Shown here in pieces: positions 9,210 through 18,927 of a stretch of 64,000 nucleotides of DNA (within the stretch, counting starts at the first letter, position 1; the number at the start of each line of letters is the position of its first letter). Location: the NCBI RefSeq assembly GCF_013284035.1, contig NZ_CP054141.1, positions 3,720,001 through 3,784,000 of the forward strand, written 5' to 3'. The position numbers and the translations under genes were made by a program. Source of the DNA: Flavobacterium sp. M31R6. GTDB lineage: Bacteria; Bacteroidota; Bacteroidia; Flavobacteriales; Flavobacteriaceae. The notes below the pieces were generated by a model, which made no database searches, was not told the DNA's origin, and was given only the letters and a program-made list of their open reading frames with translations.

Positions 9210-11579
9210 ATGGAAAGAAATCCTTCAAATGAAAATCAGAATAGAGAATTTCTATTACGAAACTTCATAGATCACTATTTAATTCACTGGAGATGGTTTT
9301 TAATTGGAACCCTTATAAGTTTTATTATAGCCTTTATTTACTTGCGCTATACAACACCTCAATTCAAAGCTACAGCCATAATTTTGGTAAAAGATGAAAA
9401 AAAAGGCGGTATGTTATCTGAACTTTCCGCTTTTTCGGATATGGGAATTGAAAGCGGTTTAAAAAACAACCTCGATAACGAAACTGAAATTTTAAAATCA
9501 AGAACGTTAATAGAAAATACAGTAAAAAAACTGCATCTGAATATTTCGATATTCATCAAAGGGAACATTATTTATTCTGAAATGTTTAAAGAAAAACCCA
9601 TTAACATTCATTTTATCCCAAAGTCGGTTCAATTTTATGAGACCAATACAACGCTTCGCTTTATAGAAATTTCACCCACATCTTTTCAATTAGAAAACCA
9701 ACTTGACAGTGAATCATCTAAAAATAGCTTATTAAATAAAAATGAATTTCAATATGGAGAACTTATAACAACTCAAAATTGGAATTTGGTCATAACTAAA
9801 AATCCAAGCAAATTATTTAAAGCAACCAATCGGGAAATTACCATACAAGTAAATCCAATGGATGAAGTTGTGGACGGTTTTAGGAATAGACTTACTATAA
9901 ATCCGCTCAGTAAAACCAGTAGCGTCGTAGAATTATCATTGGTCGATCCCGTATATGAAAAAGCAGAAATTTTCTTGGATAATTTAATCCAAATTTACAA
10001 TCAAGATGCCATTACCGATAAAAACCAAATTTCCGAAAACACCTCAAAATTCATAGCCGAAAGGCTGTCGTTAATCACACGAGAATTGGACGGTGTAGAA
10101 CAGGATGTTGAAAGTTTTAAAAAGACTAATAACCTAACCGACATCGATTCGGAAGCCAAACTTTTTATAGAAGGATCAAATACTTATGACAAAAAAGCAG
10201 TAGAAACGGAAATACAACTTAATGTAGTCAACTCAATGCTAGACTACATCAAAAAAAGTAACACTACCGATTTGCTTCCTACCAACCTTATAGGCGGGGA
10301 AGAGGATGCCGCAAGCATAATCAATATGTATAATGAGTTGGTTTTGGACCGCAATAGAATCTTAAAATCGGCAACTCCTGCCAATCCAACCGTTTTGAAA
10401 ATGGATCAACAAATTGTATCTTTAAAACAAAACCTTCTCGCGAGTCTAGACCGTTTAAAATCCAGTTTAATTATCCAAAAAAGAGATTTAGACAGCCATA
10501 AAGGAATTATGGATACCAAGATTGAAAAAATTCCAGTTCAAGAACGTCAATTTAAAGTCATTGCCAGGCAACAGAAAATAAAGGAGGAACTCTATTTATA
10601 TCTCCTTCAAAAAAGAGAAGAAACAGCTATTTCTTTATCAGCTACAGAGCCTAACGCAAGAGTAATAGACGCTGCAAAAGCCTCCCATCTTCCTGTAGCA
10701 CCCAAGAAAAAAATCATCTACTTGGTTGCTTTTTTAATTGGAATTCTAATTCCTTTTGGAATTATATACCTCATCGATTTATTGGATACCAAAATAAAAA
10801 GTCGCCTCGATTTAGAAGGAAAAACTACGATTCCATATCTCGGAGATATCCCAACATCCGATGCAAATACCCAAATCATAAAGTCAGAAAGCAGAACCAG
10901 CTCTGCCGAGGCCTTACGAATCATTAGGACCAATCTGGAATTCATGCTCAGTAAAGTTCCAGAAAATCAGGCCAAAACCCTGTTCCTAACCTCGACATTT
11001 TCAAAAGAAGGTAAAACGTTTGTATCAGTGAACCTAGCGGCAACCTTTGCATTATCCGGTAAAAAAGTATTGCTTATAGGAATGGATATTAGAAACCCAA
11101 AACTAGACGATTACATTTCCTTACCAGATCAAGGACTCACCAATTACCTCTCAAACAAAGACATACCCTTGGAAGATTTAATCATCAAACAAAAAGGTTA
11201 CGAACACTTTTATATCTTACCGGCAGGTTTAATTCCGCCCAATCCGGCCGAATTATTATTGAGCCAAAAAGTCGATACCTTATTCAAAACCATCAAAGCC
11301 CAGTACGATTACATAATTGTTGATACCGCTCCCGTAAGTCTCGTAACTGATACCCTCTTAATAGCAAAACATGCCGATTGCTTCTTATTTGTCATTCGAG
11401 CCAATTTTCTGGAAAAACGAATGTTAAATATAGCCAATGATTTATATATGGAAAAAAAGTTGCCTAATATGTGCTTACTACTCAACGATACTGATTCAAC
11501 AAAAGGTTATGGTTACGGTTACGGTTACGGCATAAAAGCCAAAAAAAGACCTTGGTACAAAAAATTATGGGCTAAATAA
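9210..11579 (+). CDS. Wzc-like tyrosine autokinase / chain-length co-polymerase
   Basis: 789-residue inner-membrane protein. It has a Wzz domain with membrane segments near residues 28-47 and 500-522, a long periplasmic part with coiled-coil and GNVR-type sequence (VQERQFKVIARQQKIKEELY), and a cytoplasmic BY-kinase domain. The kinase has a Walker A TSTFSKEGKTFVSVNLA (about 592-608), Walker A' VLLIGMDIRNPKL and Walker B YIIVDTAPVS. The C-terminus has the repeated tyrosines GYGYGYGYG (about 767-775), the autophosphorylation cluster expected for this family. It controls polymer length and export through phosphorylation cycles with the other chains of the oligomer. It is the last plus-strand gene of the cluster. 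Confidence 0.92.
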   Translation: MERNPSNENQNREFLLRNFIDHYLIHWRWFLIGTLISFIIAFIYLRYTTPQFKATAIILVKDEKKGGMLSELSAFSDMGIESGLKNNLDNETEILKSRTLIENTVKKLHLNISIFIKGNIIYSEMFKEKPINIHFIPKSVQFYETNTTLRFIEISPTSFQLENQLDSESSKNSLLNKNEFQYGELITTQNWNLVITKNPSKLFKATNREITIQVNPMDEVVDGFRNRLTINPLSKTSSVVELSLVDPVYEKAEIFLDNLIQIYNQDAITDKNQISENTSKFIAERLSLITRELDGVEQDVESFKKTNNLTDIDSEAKLFIEGSNTYDKKAVETEIQLNVVNSMLDYIKKSNTTDLLPTNLIGGEEDAASIINMYNELVLDRNRILKSATPANPTVLKMDQQIVSLKQNLLASLDRLKSSLIIQKRDLDSHKGIMDTKIEKIPVQERQFKVIARQQKIKEELYLYLLQKREETAISLSATEPNARVIDAAKASHLPVAPKKKIIYLVAFLIGILIPFGIIYLIDLLDTKIKSRLDLEGKTTIPYLGDIPTSDANTQIIKSESRTSSAEALRIIRTNLEFMLSKVPENQAKTLFLTSTFSKEGKTFVSVNLAATFALSGKKVLLIGMDIRNPKLDDYISLPDQGLTNYLSNKDIPLEDLIIKQKGYEHFYILPAGLIPPNPAELLLSQKVDTLFKTIKAQYDYIIVDTAPVSLVTDTLLIAKHADCFLFVIRANFLEKRMLNIANDLYMEKKLPNMCLLLNDTDSTKGYGYGYGYGIKAKKRPWYKKLWAK

Positions 11580-11632
11580 AAAACAAAAAATCAATAAAAA
11601 CCTTTTACTTCCTCAGTTATTTAAGCTAGTGT

Positions 11633-11746
11633 GGGAGTGTCACCAATAAAAAAAGAGGCCAACTCGCCACACGTGCTAGTTGCCTCTTTTTTTATTGCTG
11701 TCGGGCTATCCGTGCTACTTCGGTAGCTTACTTTTATCCCTCACTC
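11633..11746 (+). repeat. Structured dispersed repeat, family A, copy 1
   Basis: The element starts GGGAGTGTCACC, has a long hairpin (11644-11697), then GTCGGGCTATCC, a small hairpin GCTACTTCGGTAGC, and ends TATCCCTCACTC. The same ordered blocks recur at 44285-44385 and 54381-54645, and a reduced form occurs on the other strand at 21199-21232. The head and tail differ by one base each from the GGGCGTGCC and CCTCACGC seen in the other copies. It fills the gap between two convergent genes. Confidence 0.75.
11644..11697. terminator. Bidirectional terminator hairpin between wzc-like and cpsB-like genes
   Basis: A stem of about 20 base pairs joins CAATAAAAAAAGAGGC to GCCTCTTTTTTTATTG, with a loop of about 13 bases. 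The U-rich arm follows a GC-containing stem in both directions, so it could stop transcripts from both flanking convergent genes. It is part of the family A repeat. Confidence 0.7.
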
Positions 11747-11818
11747 ACAAATCAACAGCTTCATGTTTGGAAAGATATTTTGCTTTAAATTAAATAATTA
11801 CAAAAAAAATAAACCCTA

Positions 11819-12556
11819 CTACATTCTAAAAAACTGATTATTCGATATCACTTCTTTGAGTGCTGTCACATCTTTCAGTTTTACTTTTTCCTCAAAAGAA
11901 GCTATGTGCTTACTATGATGAACATCCGATCCCACAAAATCATACATACCTTTTTGCAGTAATTGTTCGGCCATTTTAGCGATTGATTCCCCATAATATC
12001 CCACAACCGCCAACAGATTTAGCTGAAACAAACAGCCGACCCGTTTCAATTTTACATATTCATCAAAATTATTATGATAAAAAGTATACCGTTCGGGATG
12101 AGCCAAAACAGGAATATAGCCCGCCACCTGCAAATCAAAAAGTATATTATACAATTGCATCGGTGCATTTATATATGACATCTCGACCAATACATAATTA
12201 TCTTTCAAAGTCAACAACTCTCCTGTCTGAAAAAGTTTTACAAATTGAGTATCCATCAAATACTCTGAAGCCGCACGAAAAGGAACTCTTATTTCATTTT
12301 TTTCCAGCTTAAATATTGTTTGATCTTTAACTGCAAGAATACTTTCTTTTGTGTTGTCCCAAACTTGGTACATAATATGAGGAGTGGTAATAAACTGTGA
12401 AACTCCAAAACTTTGAAGTGCTTGAACCAACTCAAGTGTTTGCTCAAAAGTGCGAGCACCATCATCAATATCTGGCAGTAAATGAGAATGAATATCTACA
12501 TGATTCGACGGAATCAAATCTTTTAGCACAGCTTTATTTTTGAAAAATAAAAACAA
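11819..12556 (-). CDS. PHP-type tyrosine-protein phosphatase (CpsB/CapC/YwqE family)
   Basis: 245-residue metal-dependent phosphatase with the PHP motif VDIHSHLLPDIDDGA at residues 21-35, further conserved histidines in TTPHIMYQ and LAHPERYTF, and VGSDVHHSKH at the C-terminal end of the fold. The family removes phosphate from the tyrosine tail of Wzc/CpsD kinases. It is convergent with the Wzc-like kinase gene rather than in its operon, so the two are probably transcribed separately while acting on the same export cycle. Confidence 0.88.
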   Translation of the reverse strand: MFLFFKNKAVLKDLIPSNHVDIHSHLLPDIDDGARTFEQTLELVQALQSFGVSQFITTPHIMYQVWDNTKESILAVKDQTIFKLEKNEIRVPFRAASEYLMDTQFVKLFQTGELLTLKDNYVLVEMSYINAPMQLYNILFDLQVAGYIPVLAHPERYTFYHNNFDEYVKLKRVGCLFQLNLLAVVGYYGESIAKMAEQLLQKGMYDFVGSDVHHSKHIASFEEKVKLKDVTALKEVISNNQFFRM

Positions 12557-12625
12557 TTGAACCTATTTAAAAATGAACTACAAAGGAAGTAAAAATTAAA
12601 CAAACCATAACTAATAAGTCCTAAA

Positions 12626-12663
12626 CAAAAAAAGCTGCCAAAACCACTAAGGATCTTGACAGC
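12626..12663 (-). terminator. Terminator after porin gene
   Basis: On the minus strand, GCTGTCAA pairs with TTGGCAGC (one mismatch) and is followed by a run of seven T. It lies about 60 bases past the porin stop. Confidence 0.6.
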
Positions 12664-12721
12664 AAAAAAAAAATATTTTTTAATATTTATCAGTCTAAAC
12701 TCACTTGAGAATAGCTTTCAA

Positions 12722-13735
12722 TTAGAATCCGTAAACTACGGCCAAAAGTACTTGAGAAGCAGAACTAGTAGGAGCCAAATCCGAATTAACAAACATAACA
12801 TCATCTGAATTGGTATCAATTCTAAACTCAGGAATAATAGTCAATCCACTTACTTTATAGTTACCTGATAAAGTAAAAGCTGTTACATCAGTATCTCCAG
12901 AACCTTCTTTGTATTTAAAATATTCAGCACGTATTCCCAAAGCGAAAGCATCACTAAACGCATAAGATGGGTATATCGCAGCTCCTGTGTAACCTACGTC
13001 GCCTTCGTTTGAAAAATCAGCTCCGTTTAAACCTAACTTGAATTTATCGGTAAGTTGGAATGTAGCTGTTAAATCAAAAATAGTGCCACTTACAGAACCA
13101 TCCATAAAGTTAAGATAAACACTGCTTGCTCCAGAAGCATAAGACAATTGACCTCCTACAGCATTTAATCCTTTTGCTGGATTGGCTTTGTATGAATTCC
13201 AAGAGTCATTAAACACCCCTAACATTGCACCAAATTTGTCTGTTATCTTATAATTGGCTTTAACACCCGCATTTTGAAATGGTCCATTGGTAAACAAATA
13301 TGAAGTTGAATAAGAGAAATTACCTACAGGTGAAATTACCTCATAACCAATATAAGTTCCCATATATCCAGCGGTAAAACTTAATTTATCCGAAACTGCA
13401 TAAGAAGCATATAAATTTTGAATATGGAAGGAATTTGCATCGATTCCATCACCATTTGGGATTGATTGATATTGCCCTCTTGGACCGAAAGATATTTCTC
13501 CAACAAAAGACACTTTTTTTATGGTTTTCTTCAAAGCAATATCCAGCATTCCTAAAGAAACTGAATTTTGGTCTGTTCCAAAACTTGTTTTAATATTTGC
13601 TGTTTTTGCGAAATCATACTTGTAATACAAATCTCCAGAACCTGAAATTTGCAACGGAGTAGTTTCTGGAGCATCTTGTGCAAATGCAAAATTTGTAGTC
13701 AAGGCTAACACTAAAATAGTAATTACTTTTTTCAT
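12722..13735 (-). CDS. Outer-membrane beta-barrel porin (OmpL-like, beta-barrel porin-2 type)
   Basis: 337 residues with a clear signal peptide (MKKVITILVLALTTNFAFA, cleavage before QDAPE). The mature protein is made of alternating amphipathic strands rich in glycine, serine and aromatic residues, and it ends in a C-terminal aromatic residue (VVYGF), as outer-membrane barrels do. Segments such as FVGEISFGPRGQY, the LYASYAVSDKLSFTAGYMGT region and YKITDKFGAMLGVFND match the putative OmpL-like porin family. The transported solute is unknown. It is monocistronic, with its own downstream terminator and a long AT-rich upstream region. Confidence 0.75.
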   Translation of the reverse strand: MKKVITILVLALTTNFAFAQDAPETTPLQISGSGDLYYKYDFAKTANIKTSFGTDQNSVSLGMLDIALKKTIKKVSFVGEISFGPRGQYQSIPNGDGIDANSFHIQNLYASYAVSDKLSFTAGYMGTYIGYEVISPVGNFSYSTSYLFTNGPFQNAGVKANYKITDKFGAMLGVFNDSWNSYKANPAKGLNAVGGQLSYASGASSVYLNFMDGSVSGTIFDLTATFQLTDKFKLGLNGADFSNEGDVGYTGAAIYPSYAFSDAFALGIRAEYFKYKEGSGDTDVTAFTLSGNYKVSGLTIIPEFRIDTNSDDVMFVNSDLAPTSSASQVLLAVVYGF

Positions 13736-14138
13736 ATTTAATCTGATTTTTAGTTAGTAATTCAATTAGGGTAATTGAATCGAATTTGGTTATTTTTTCT
13801 TTTTTCTTGGAACGAAATTATTAACTTTTCGTTAACAGAAAAATTTTTTTAAAACTTTCAGAGAAGAATTATCGATATCCAAAAATCATCTAAAAATAAT
13901 ATGTATTTCCTATTTTTTTTAAATTATATTATAAATTCAATAATCATGTTTTTGCAAAATACTACCAAAATTTAAAGTAGTTTTAAATTTTAAAGTTAAA
14001 AAAACATAGTTTTAGACTAAATTTTAAAACAAAAAAAATACAACCCCTATAAAAAATAGGGGTATAAATAAAAATGTATAAAAATAAAAATTAAGACTAA
14101 TAGCAAAATAAAAGCATTCCTTTAAATCGATAAAACAA
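13736..14138. other. AT-rich non-coding region upstream of porin gene
   Basis: About 400 bases with no credible ORF. Very AT-rich, with A-tracts and T-tracts (for example around 13845-14040) that might bend DNA. An AATTCAATTAGGGTAATTGAAT imperfect palindrome lies at about 13760-13781, just upstream of the porin start, and could be an operator or leader structure. I could not find a convincing TAnnTTTG promoter here. Confidence 0.4.
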
Positions 14139-14188
14139 AAAAAACCTTAAACTCACACACTAATAATAAGTATGAGTTTAAGGTTTTT
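14139..14188 (-). terminator. Strong terminator after aldehyde dehydrogenase gene
   Basis: A 16-bp perfect stem (AAAAACCTTAAACTCA with TGAGTTTAAGGTTTTT) with a loop of about 17 bases is followed on the minus strand by a T-run. It lies about 100 bases past the aldehyde dehydrogenase stop. Confidence 0.75.
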
Positions 14189-14288
14189 AAAATCGACAAA
14201 ACAAAACTTCCTTGAAAATTTATTTCATTCCAAATATTCCTTTATTAGAAATAAAATAGTTTACTAATTTCTGTATTCATAAAAATCA

Positions 14289-15656
14289 TTATTCAATAAT
14301 CAATGACTTCATATTCATAAATTCTTTGATTCCAATCTCGGATAATTCCCTTCCGTATCCCGATTTTTTTATTCCTCCAAAAGGAATCCTAGAATCGGAT
14401 CGAACCAAAGAATTAACAAAAACATTACCTGCTTCAATTCTTCTGGCGAAAGCATACGCCCGTTCTCTATCTTCGGTCCAAATCGCCGAAGCCAACCCAT
14501 ATCGGTGATTATTTGCTATTGCAATAGCATCATTTTCATCCCTGGCTCTAATAATAGTAGCCAAAGGACCAAAAGTTTCTTCTTTAAAAGCAATGTTATT
14601 AGTATCCACAAAATCAATTAGCGTAGGCTGAAAATTGCAATGATCACGCTCACCTCCCATTACCATTCTTGCCCCTTGCCTTAAAGAATTTTCTAGTTGA
14701 TAGCTTAACTTCTCGGCCAAATCAATTCTCGCCAAAGGCCCCATATCAATTCCACTCTGCAATGGATTCCCTTGTTGCAGAGCAGTTATTTTATTAGCAA
14801 AAAGTGCAGTAAATTCATCAGCGACTTTTTCAGTAACGATAAAGCGTTTTGCACAAATACAAGCCTGTCCCGCATTTAGCATTCTGGATTTCGTAGCCAC
14901 TGTAGCTGCTTTTTCTAAATCGGCATCATCCAAAACAATAAAAGCATCCGATCCTCCCAACTCCATCACTGATTTTTTGATATATTTCCCAGCCAATGCA
15001 GCAACCGAAGAACCTGCCATTTCGCTCCCCGTCAAAGTAATTCCAGAAACGATATCTGAAGCAATCACACTTTCCACTTGTGAAATATCAATGCTTATTT
15101 GTTGAAAGACACCTTCTGGAAAACCAGCTTCCAGAAACATATTCTCTATAGCTTTCGCACAACCAATAACATTTGGCGCATGTTTTAAAAGAGTGACATT
15201 CCCCGCCATAATTGCTGGTGCTGCATAACGTAATACTTGCCAAAAAGGATAATTCCATGGCATAATAGCAAACACAGCACCCATTGGATCATAAACCGAC
15301 ATGCTCTTGAAAGGCGTGTCATAATATTGATCTTTGAGCATTTTCTCTATATTTTCAGCATAGTAATCACAATTTCCAGCTGATTTTTCAACCTCAGCAA
15401 TTGCTTCAGGAAGAATTTTACCCATTTCATTGGTAATAAGCAATCCCAATTCGTTTTTGTTCTCTCTAAGTATGCCAGCCAAATTTTTCATTTTATCAGC
15501 TCTTTCCATAAAAGTCGTATTTCGCCAACTCTTGAAAGCCAATTGAGACAATTCCAGTTTTTGAGCCAATTGAGAATTGGTTAAAACTTCATGCTCCCCT
15601 ATAATGGATCCCGTAAACGGATTTATAGATTTAAATATTTTATTTGTATTATTCAT
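14289..15656 (-). CDS. NAD(P)-dependent aldehyde dehydrogenase (succinate-semialdehyde dehydrogenase-like)
   Basis: 455-residue ALDH-superfamily enzyme, the usual length for the GabD/Sad-like group. The catalytic cysteine is in NAGQACICAKRF (Cys266), the general-base glutamate in VMELGGSDAF (Glu232), and the cofactor site in IMPWNYPFWQVLRYAAPAI. The C-terminal SRIPFGGIKKSGYGRELSE block is typical of succinate-semialdehyde dehydrogenases. It oxidises an aldehyde to its acid in the cytoplasm; the natural substrate is uncertain. It is monocistronic with a strong terminator and no gabT-like neighbour. Confidence 0.85.
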   Translation of the reverse strand: MNNTNKIFKSINPFTGSIIGEHEVLTNSQLAQKLELSQLAFKSWRNTTFMERADKMKNLAGILRENKNELGLLITNEMGKILPEAIAEVEKSAGNCDYYAENIEKMLKDQYYDTPFKSMSVYDPMGAVFAIMPWNYPFWQVLRYAAPAIMAGNVTLLKHAPNVIGCAKAIENMFLEAGFPEGVFQQISIDISQVESVIASDIVSGITLTGSEMAGSSVAALAGKYIKKSVMELGGSDAFIVLDDADLEKAATVATKSRMLNAGQACICAKRFIVTEKVADEFTALFANKITALQQGNPLQSGIDMGPLARIDLAEKLSYQLENSLRQGARMVMGGERDHCNFQPTLIDFVDTNNIAFKEETFGPLATIIRARDENDAIAIANNHRYGLASAIWTEDRERAYAFARRIEAGNVFVNSLVRSDSRIPFGGIKKSGYGRELSEIGIKEFMNMKSLIIE

Positions 15657-15659
15657 TTT

Positions 15660-16122
15660 GTTAACTTGATAATTTTGTTAATTCCAAATCAGGTTGTGGT
15701 ATTTTGTAAACCTTCATATACTTATTGCTTTTAGCATCAAAACATATATTTCACTTCCACTTATTACATTCAAATTTAGTCAATCATTTACACTAAACTA
15801 TAATTATATAGTCATAACACCAATATTCAATTTTGTTTCTTTTACTCCAATTTTCAGGCAATCACAGTATCATTTTTTTCCAGAGATATTATTGCTTAAA
15901 TGTTTTTTACCAAAAATCAGCTTATTACAAAATCACAGAACTTTCCGTATATTCAGGATTAATTGTTAAACCTCTTCCGGAAGATAGTAGATTTAGATTT
16001 TTTAGAAAATAAACAAACTAAAAAAAAATTCACAAATTAAGATTGGAAACTAAACTTCAATATCCTTAAAGTAAAGTTTTTTTTGTAAATTTAGTTTTCC
16101 AACCACTAAAAGCCAACACATT
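15660..16122. other. Non-coding gap between divergent aldehyde dehydrogenase and GNAT genes
   Basis: About 460 AT-rich bases that should hold both divergent promoters. A possible minus-strand -7 element TAAATTTG lies at 15771-15778, but no TTG is placed well for -33. A 91-codon ORF on the plus strand (15694-15969) has a Phe/Ile-rich composition and no recognisable features, so it is not called. Confidence 0.35.
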
Positions 16123-16572
16123 ATGATACGAAAAGCTACTACTCAGGACTTAGATCAATTGACGAATCTCTTTGATCAATATGCTGTTTTCTATAAAAAT
16201 CCATCCAATTACGAAAAACATTATGCCTATCTAAAGGAACGATTAGAAAACAATGAGGCTACCATTTTTGTCGCTTCCGATGAAACAAATGAAGATAAAC
16301 TTATCGGTTTTGCTCTAATTTATGTAACTTTTTCTTCATTGGCACTCAATAGAATACTTATTCTTAATGACTTATTTGTGGACTCTTCTGCCCGAAAAAA
16401 AGGAATAGGTGAAAAATTAATTTTACAAACTGTTGAATTAGCCAAAGAGTTAGGCGCTCATGACATACGATTAAGAACTGCCAAAAACAACACTGTAGCT
16501 CAAGGATTGTACCATAAAATGGGCTTTATAAGGGAGGATTTTTTATATAGTTACGACCTTGCAGTGAATTAA
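16123..16572 (+). CDS. GNAT-family N-acetyltransferase
   Basis: 149-residue GNAT protein. Motif A, the acetyl-CoA pyrophosphate-binding loop, is LFVDSSARKKGIGEKLI (about residues 88-104), followed by the helix and strand of motif B with AQGLYHKMGFIREDFLYSYD at the C-terminus. The family acetylates amines of small molecules or proteins; the substrate cannot be deduced. It stands alone, divergent from the aldehyde dehydrogenase gene and convergent with the hybrid kinase gene. Confidence 0.85.
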   Translation: MIRKATTQDLDQLTNLFDQYAVFYKNPSNYEKHYAYLKERLENNEATIFVASDETNEDKLIGFALIYVTFSSLALNRILILNDLFVDSSARKKGIGEKLILQTVELAKELGAHDIRLRTAKNNTVAQGLYHKMGFIREDFLYSYDLAVN

Positions 16573-16648
16573 TAACAAAATGCAAAAATCAATTATTTAG
16601 CAAGTTTTGACTATTCCTGATGAACATTTGGTATAAAATTATAGAGTC

Positions 16649-16690
16649 AAAAAGAAAGAGGATTTCAACACGAAATCCTCTTTCTTTTTT
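16649..16690. terminator. Bidirectional terminator between GNAT and hybrid kinase genes
   Basis: AAAAGAAAGAGGATTT pairs with AAATCCTCTTTCTTTT around a 7-base loop. A/T-rich ends on both sides let it serve both convergent genes. Confidence 0.75.
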
Positions 16691-16705
16691 CGAATAAGAT
16701 CAAAC

Positions 16706-18820
16706 TTAACAAATGGCCTTATTTTGAAATACTTGATTAATTAATTCGAATATTTTTTCTTTATCAAGAGGTTTGGTGATATAACCTGAAAAACCAGCCT
16801 TCATAATACTTTCTTTCACTTCGCCTGAAGAATGTGCTGTTTGAGCTATTACAATTCGATCTGGATTGTCTTTTTTTATCATTTCAAAAGCTTCATAACC
16901 GTCCAAAACAGGCATCTTTATATCCATGAAAATTAAATCAATATTCGAATCCGATGCGCTCATATCAACAACTTCCTGACCATTTTTAGCTCTCAAAACA
17001 ATATGGTTTTTCTTTTCCAATATGGTTTTCAGCAACAGAAAATTAATATTATCATCTTCAGCCACCAAAATGGTTTTGCTTTCAGACTCATTATATGCTA
17101 TTTCTGGCACGCTATCATTTTCCTCATGAACCGTTTCGTCATAACACAATGGAATAGTGAATTTAAAAACTGATCCACCCCCAAAAACCGATTCTACTGT
17201 AATTTCTCCACCGAGCATTTCTACATAGGCTTTGGAAATTGACAATCCCAATCCTAAACCACTAAGCGAAATAGAATAATCATCTTCAACCCTTCTGAAG
17301 CGGTCAAATATGACTTTCAAATCCTTTTTACCAATTCCAATCCCAGTATCTTCAACCCTAAATTCCAAATAATTATTATTTGGACAAATGCTATACCCAA
17401 ATGCAACATGACCGCTATCCGTAAATTTTATGGCATTGGTCAATAAATTAACAATGACTTGTTTCAATTTAATTTCGTCAGTCAAAACATCATTCGGTAG
17501 TTTAACGCAATTTTCCAGTTGATAGAACTTTATGTTTTTATCATCTGGTATTGTAACTTTTAGCGTATTATATAATTCGTTTAAACATTTTTCGATGTTC
17601 AATCCTTTAAATTTTGGTGCAATTTGTTTGGCATCAATTTTGGACATCTCTATCAAATCTTCAATAATAGACACCAGACTTTTACCACTGGTATTTATGA
17701 TTTTCAGATACTTATTTTTTAATTCATCACTTAATTTATCATCCATCAGTAAATCCGAAAAACCAATAATTGCATTCATGGGAGTTCTTATTTCATGTGA
17801 TAAATTGGCCAAGAAAGTTGATTTGAGTTTATCGCTTTCTTCGGCTTTTTCTTTTGATTTTTCCAATTGAAATCGATTCTTTCTGTGATCTTCAAACAAA
17901 TTACCAATATAACCAAATTCACCAGGCTCCTTTTTCAGGAGACTGATTGAAATTTCACGATCGCTTTCTAAAATAGTAGTAACCAATTTCAAAGGTTTAT
18001 ACACCCATTTTCTGGAATAATGAACAGCAGCAATAAGACTGATTAAGGTTACAATTACTATAATCAACAACAACTCTTTGGTTTTTTCAAAATTAAGATG
18101 AGAAGGTCTTTCAAACAATAATTTGGCTACTACCATATTATCTGCATTTCTCAATTTTACTACAGAAGTTACTTTTTTGTTCCCAATGGTATCCATATCT
18201 ACTTTATCCAAAAGTTGAATTTTGGAACTGGAGATATCTTCTAAATTTTTAAAATATTTTTGATCCAGTAGACGCGCCATAAACATATAACCTGATGGCT
18301 TCGTTTTTACTTTTTTAGGATCATTTGAAGCGTGGATGGTTCCACCAAATACTTCAACCACCCCTTCGGGAACCCGCATATAAAACCGAGAAAACTTGGT
18401 TCTATACAAATGCATCATTGCTTGACTTGGTACAAAATCTTTGGATTTAAAATTAGATTTTGATGTATTGACAATAAATTTTTTATTTAAATTATAAACC
18501 CCAATATAATCCACTTCGTAAGTAGGAAATTCATTTACTATATACCTATTAAACCAAGTTGTATCTTTTGACTTTGTAAAATTGACCAAAGCATCCCAAT
18601 ACGTAAGATCATTTATGGTAACAATCTGTGTTTTTGAATTAAAATCAAATAACCGATTTACTTCCGTTCTATACTGATCAGAATTGGCTTTAAAGACGTC
18701 CTTTTCTTGCTGAACAGTGTATAAATAAAGAGATATAAACAGTAATAAAAATAACGAGCAAATCCCTATGATCAACAATACCAATTTAGAATAAGTCGTT
18801 AATTTTAATGTCAACTTCAT
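16706..18820 (-). CDS. Hybrid sensor histidine kinase / response regulator
   Basis: 704 residues. Membrane segments at about 12-32 and 250-270 enclose a periplasmic sensor of about 215 residues (possibly CHASE4-like, not certain). HisKA has the phospho-acceptor in FLANLSHEIRTPMNAIIGF (His about 342). The HATPase domain shows QVIVNLLTNAIKFTDSGH, VEDTGIGIGKKDL and LGLGLSISKAYVEM. A C-terminal receiver has ILVAEDDN, the phospho-acceptor LIFMDIKMPVLDGYEA (Asp about 631) and GYITKPLDKEK. It has no DNA-binding output domain, so it must pass the signal to another partner. It sits just downstream of the mannan locus but behind a terminator, so a functional link is unproven. Confidence 0.9.
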   Translation of the reverse strand: MKLTLKLTTYSKLVLLIIGICSLFLLLFISLYLYTVQQEKDVFKANSDQYRTEVNRLFDFNSKTQIVTINDLTYWDALVNFTKSKDTTWFNRYIVNEFPTYEVDYIGVYNLNKKFIVNTSKSNFKSKDFVPSQAMMHLYRTKFSRFYMRVPEGVVEVFGGTIHASNDPKKVKTKPSGYMFMARLLDQKYFKNLEDISSSKIQLLDKVDMDTIGNKKVTSVVKLRNADNMVVAKLLFERPSHLNFEKTKELLLIIVIVTLISLIAAVHYSRKWVYKPLKLVTTILESDREISISLLKKEPGEFGYIGNLFEDHRKNRFQLEKSKEKAEESDKLKSTFLANLSHEIRTPMNAIIGFSDLLMDDKLSDELKNKYLKIINTSGKSLVSIIEDLIEMSKIDAKQIAPKFKGLNIEKCLNELYNTLKVTIPDDKNIKFYQLENCVKLPNDVLTDEIKLKQVIVNLLTNAIKFTDSGHVAFGYSICPNNNYLEFRVEDTGIGIGKKDLKVIFDRFRRVEDDYSISLSGLGLGLSISKAYVEMLGGEITVESVFGGGSVFKFTIPLCYDETVHEENDSVPEIAYNESESKTILVAEDDNINFLLLKTILEKKNHIVLRAKNGQEVVDMSASDSNIDLIFMDIKMPVLDGYEAFEMIKKDNPDRIVIAQTAHSSGEVKESIMKAGFSGYITKPLDKEKIFELINQVFQNKAIC

Positions 18821-18883
18821 TTATTTACAAGTAATTATGTCAAAAACAGTGTTGCAATATACTGTTTTATTTTACAACATAAA

Positions 18884-18917
18884 AAAAATCCAACATGTCG
18901 AAGAGTTGGATTTTTAA
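18884..18917 (-). terminator. Terminator at the end of the GH2-GH27-GH5 block
   Basis: On the minus strand AAATCCAAC pairs with GTTGGATTT and is followed by TTTTT. It lies right after the GH5 stop and separates the mannan locus from the hybrid kinase gene. Confidence 0.7.
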
Positions 18918-18927
18918 GTTAAACAAA

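Noticed and set aside
11505..11532. GGTTAC/GGTTAT codon repeats as a possible microsatellite or CRISPR remnant
   Set aside because: They encode the expected C-terminal tyrosine cluster of the Wzc-like kinase.
15694..15969. 91-codon ORF in the gap between aldehyde dehydrogenase and GNAT genes
   Set aside because: Phe/Ile-rich composition typical of translated AT-rich non-coding DNA, no ribosome-binding site, no domain.
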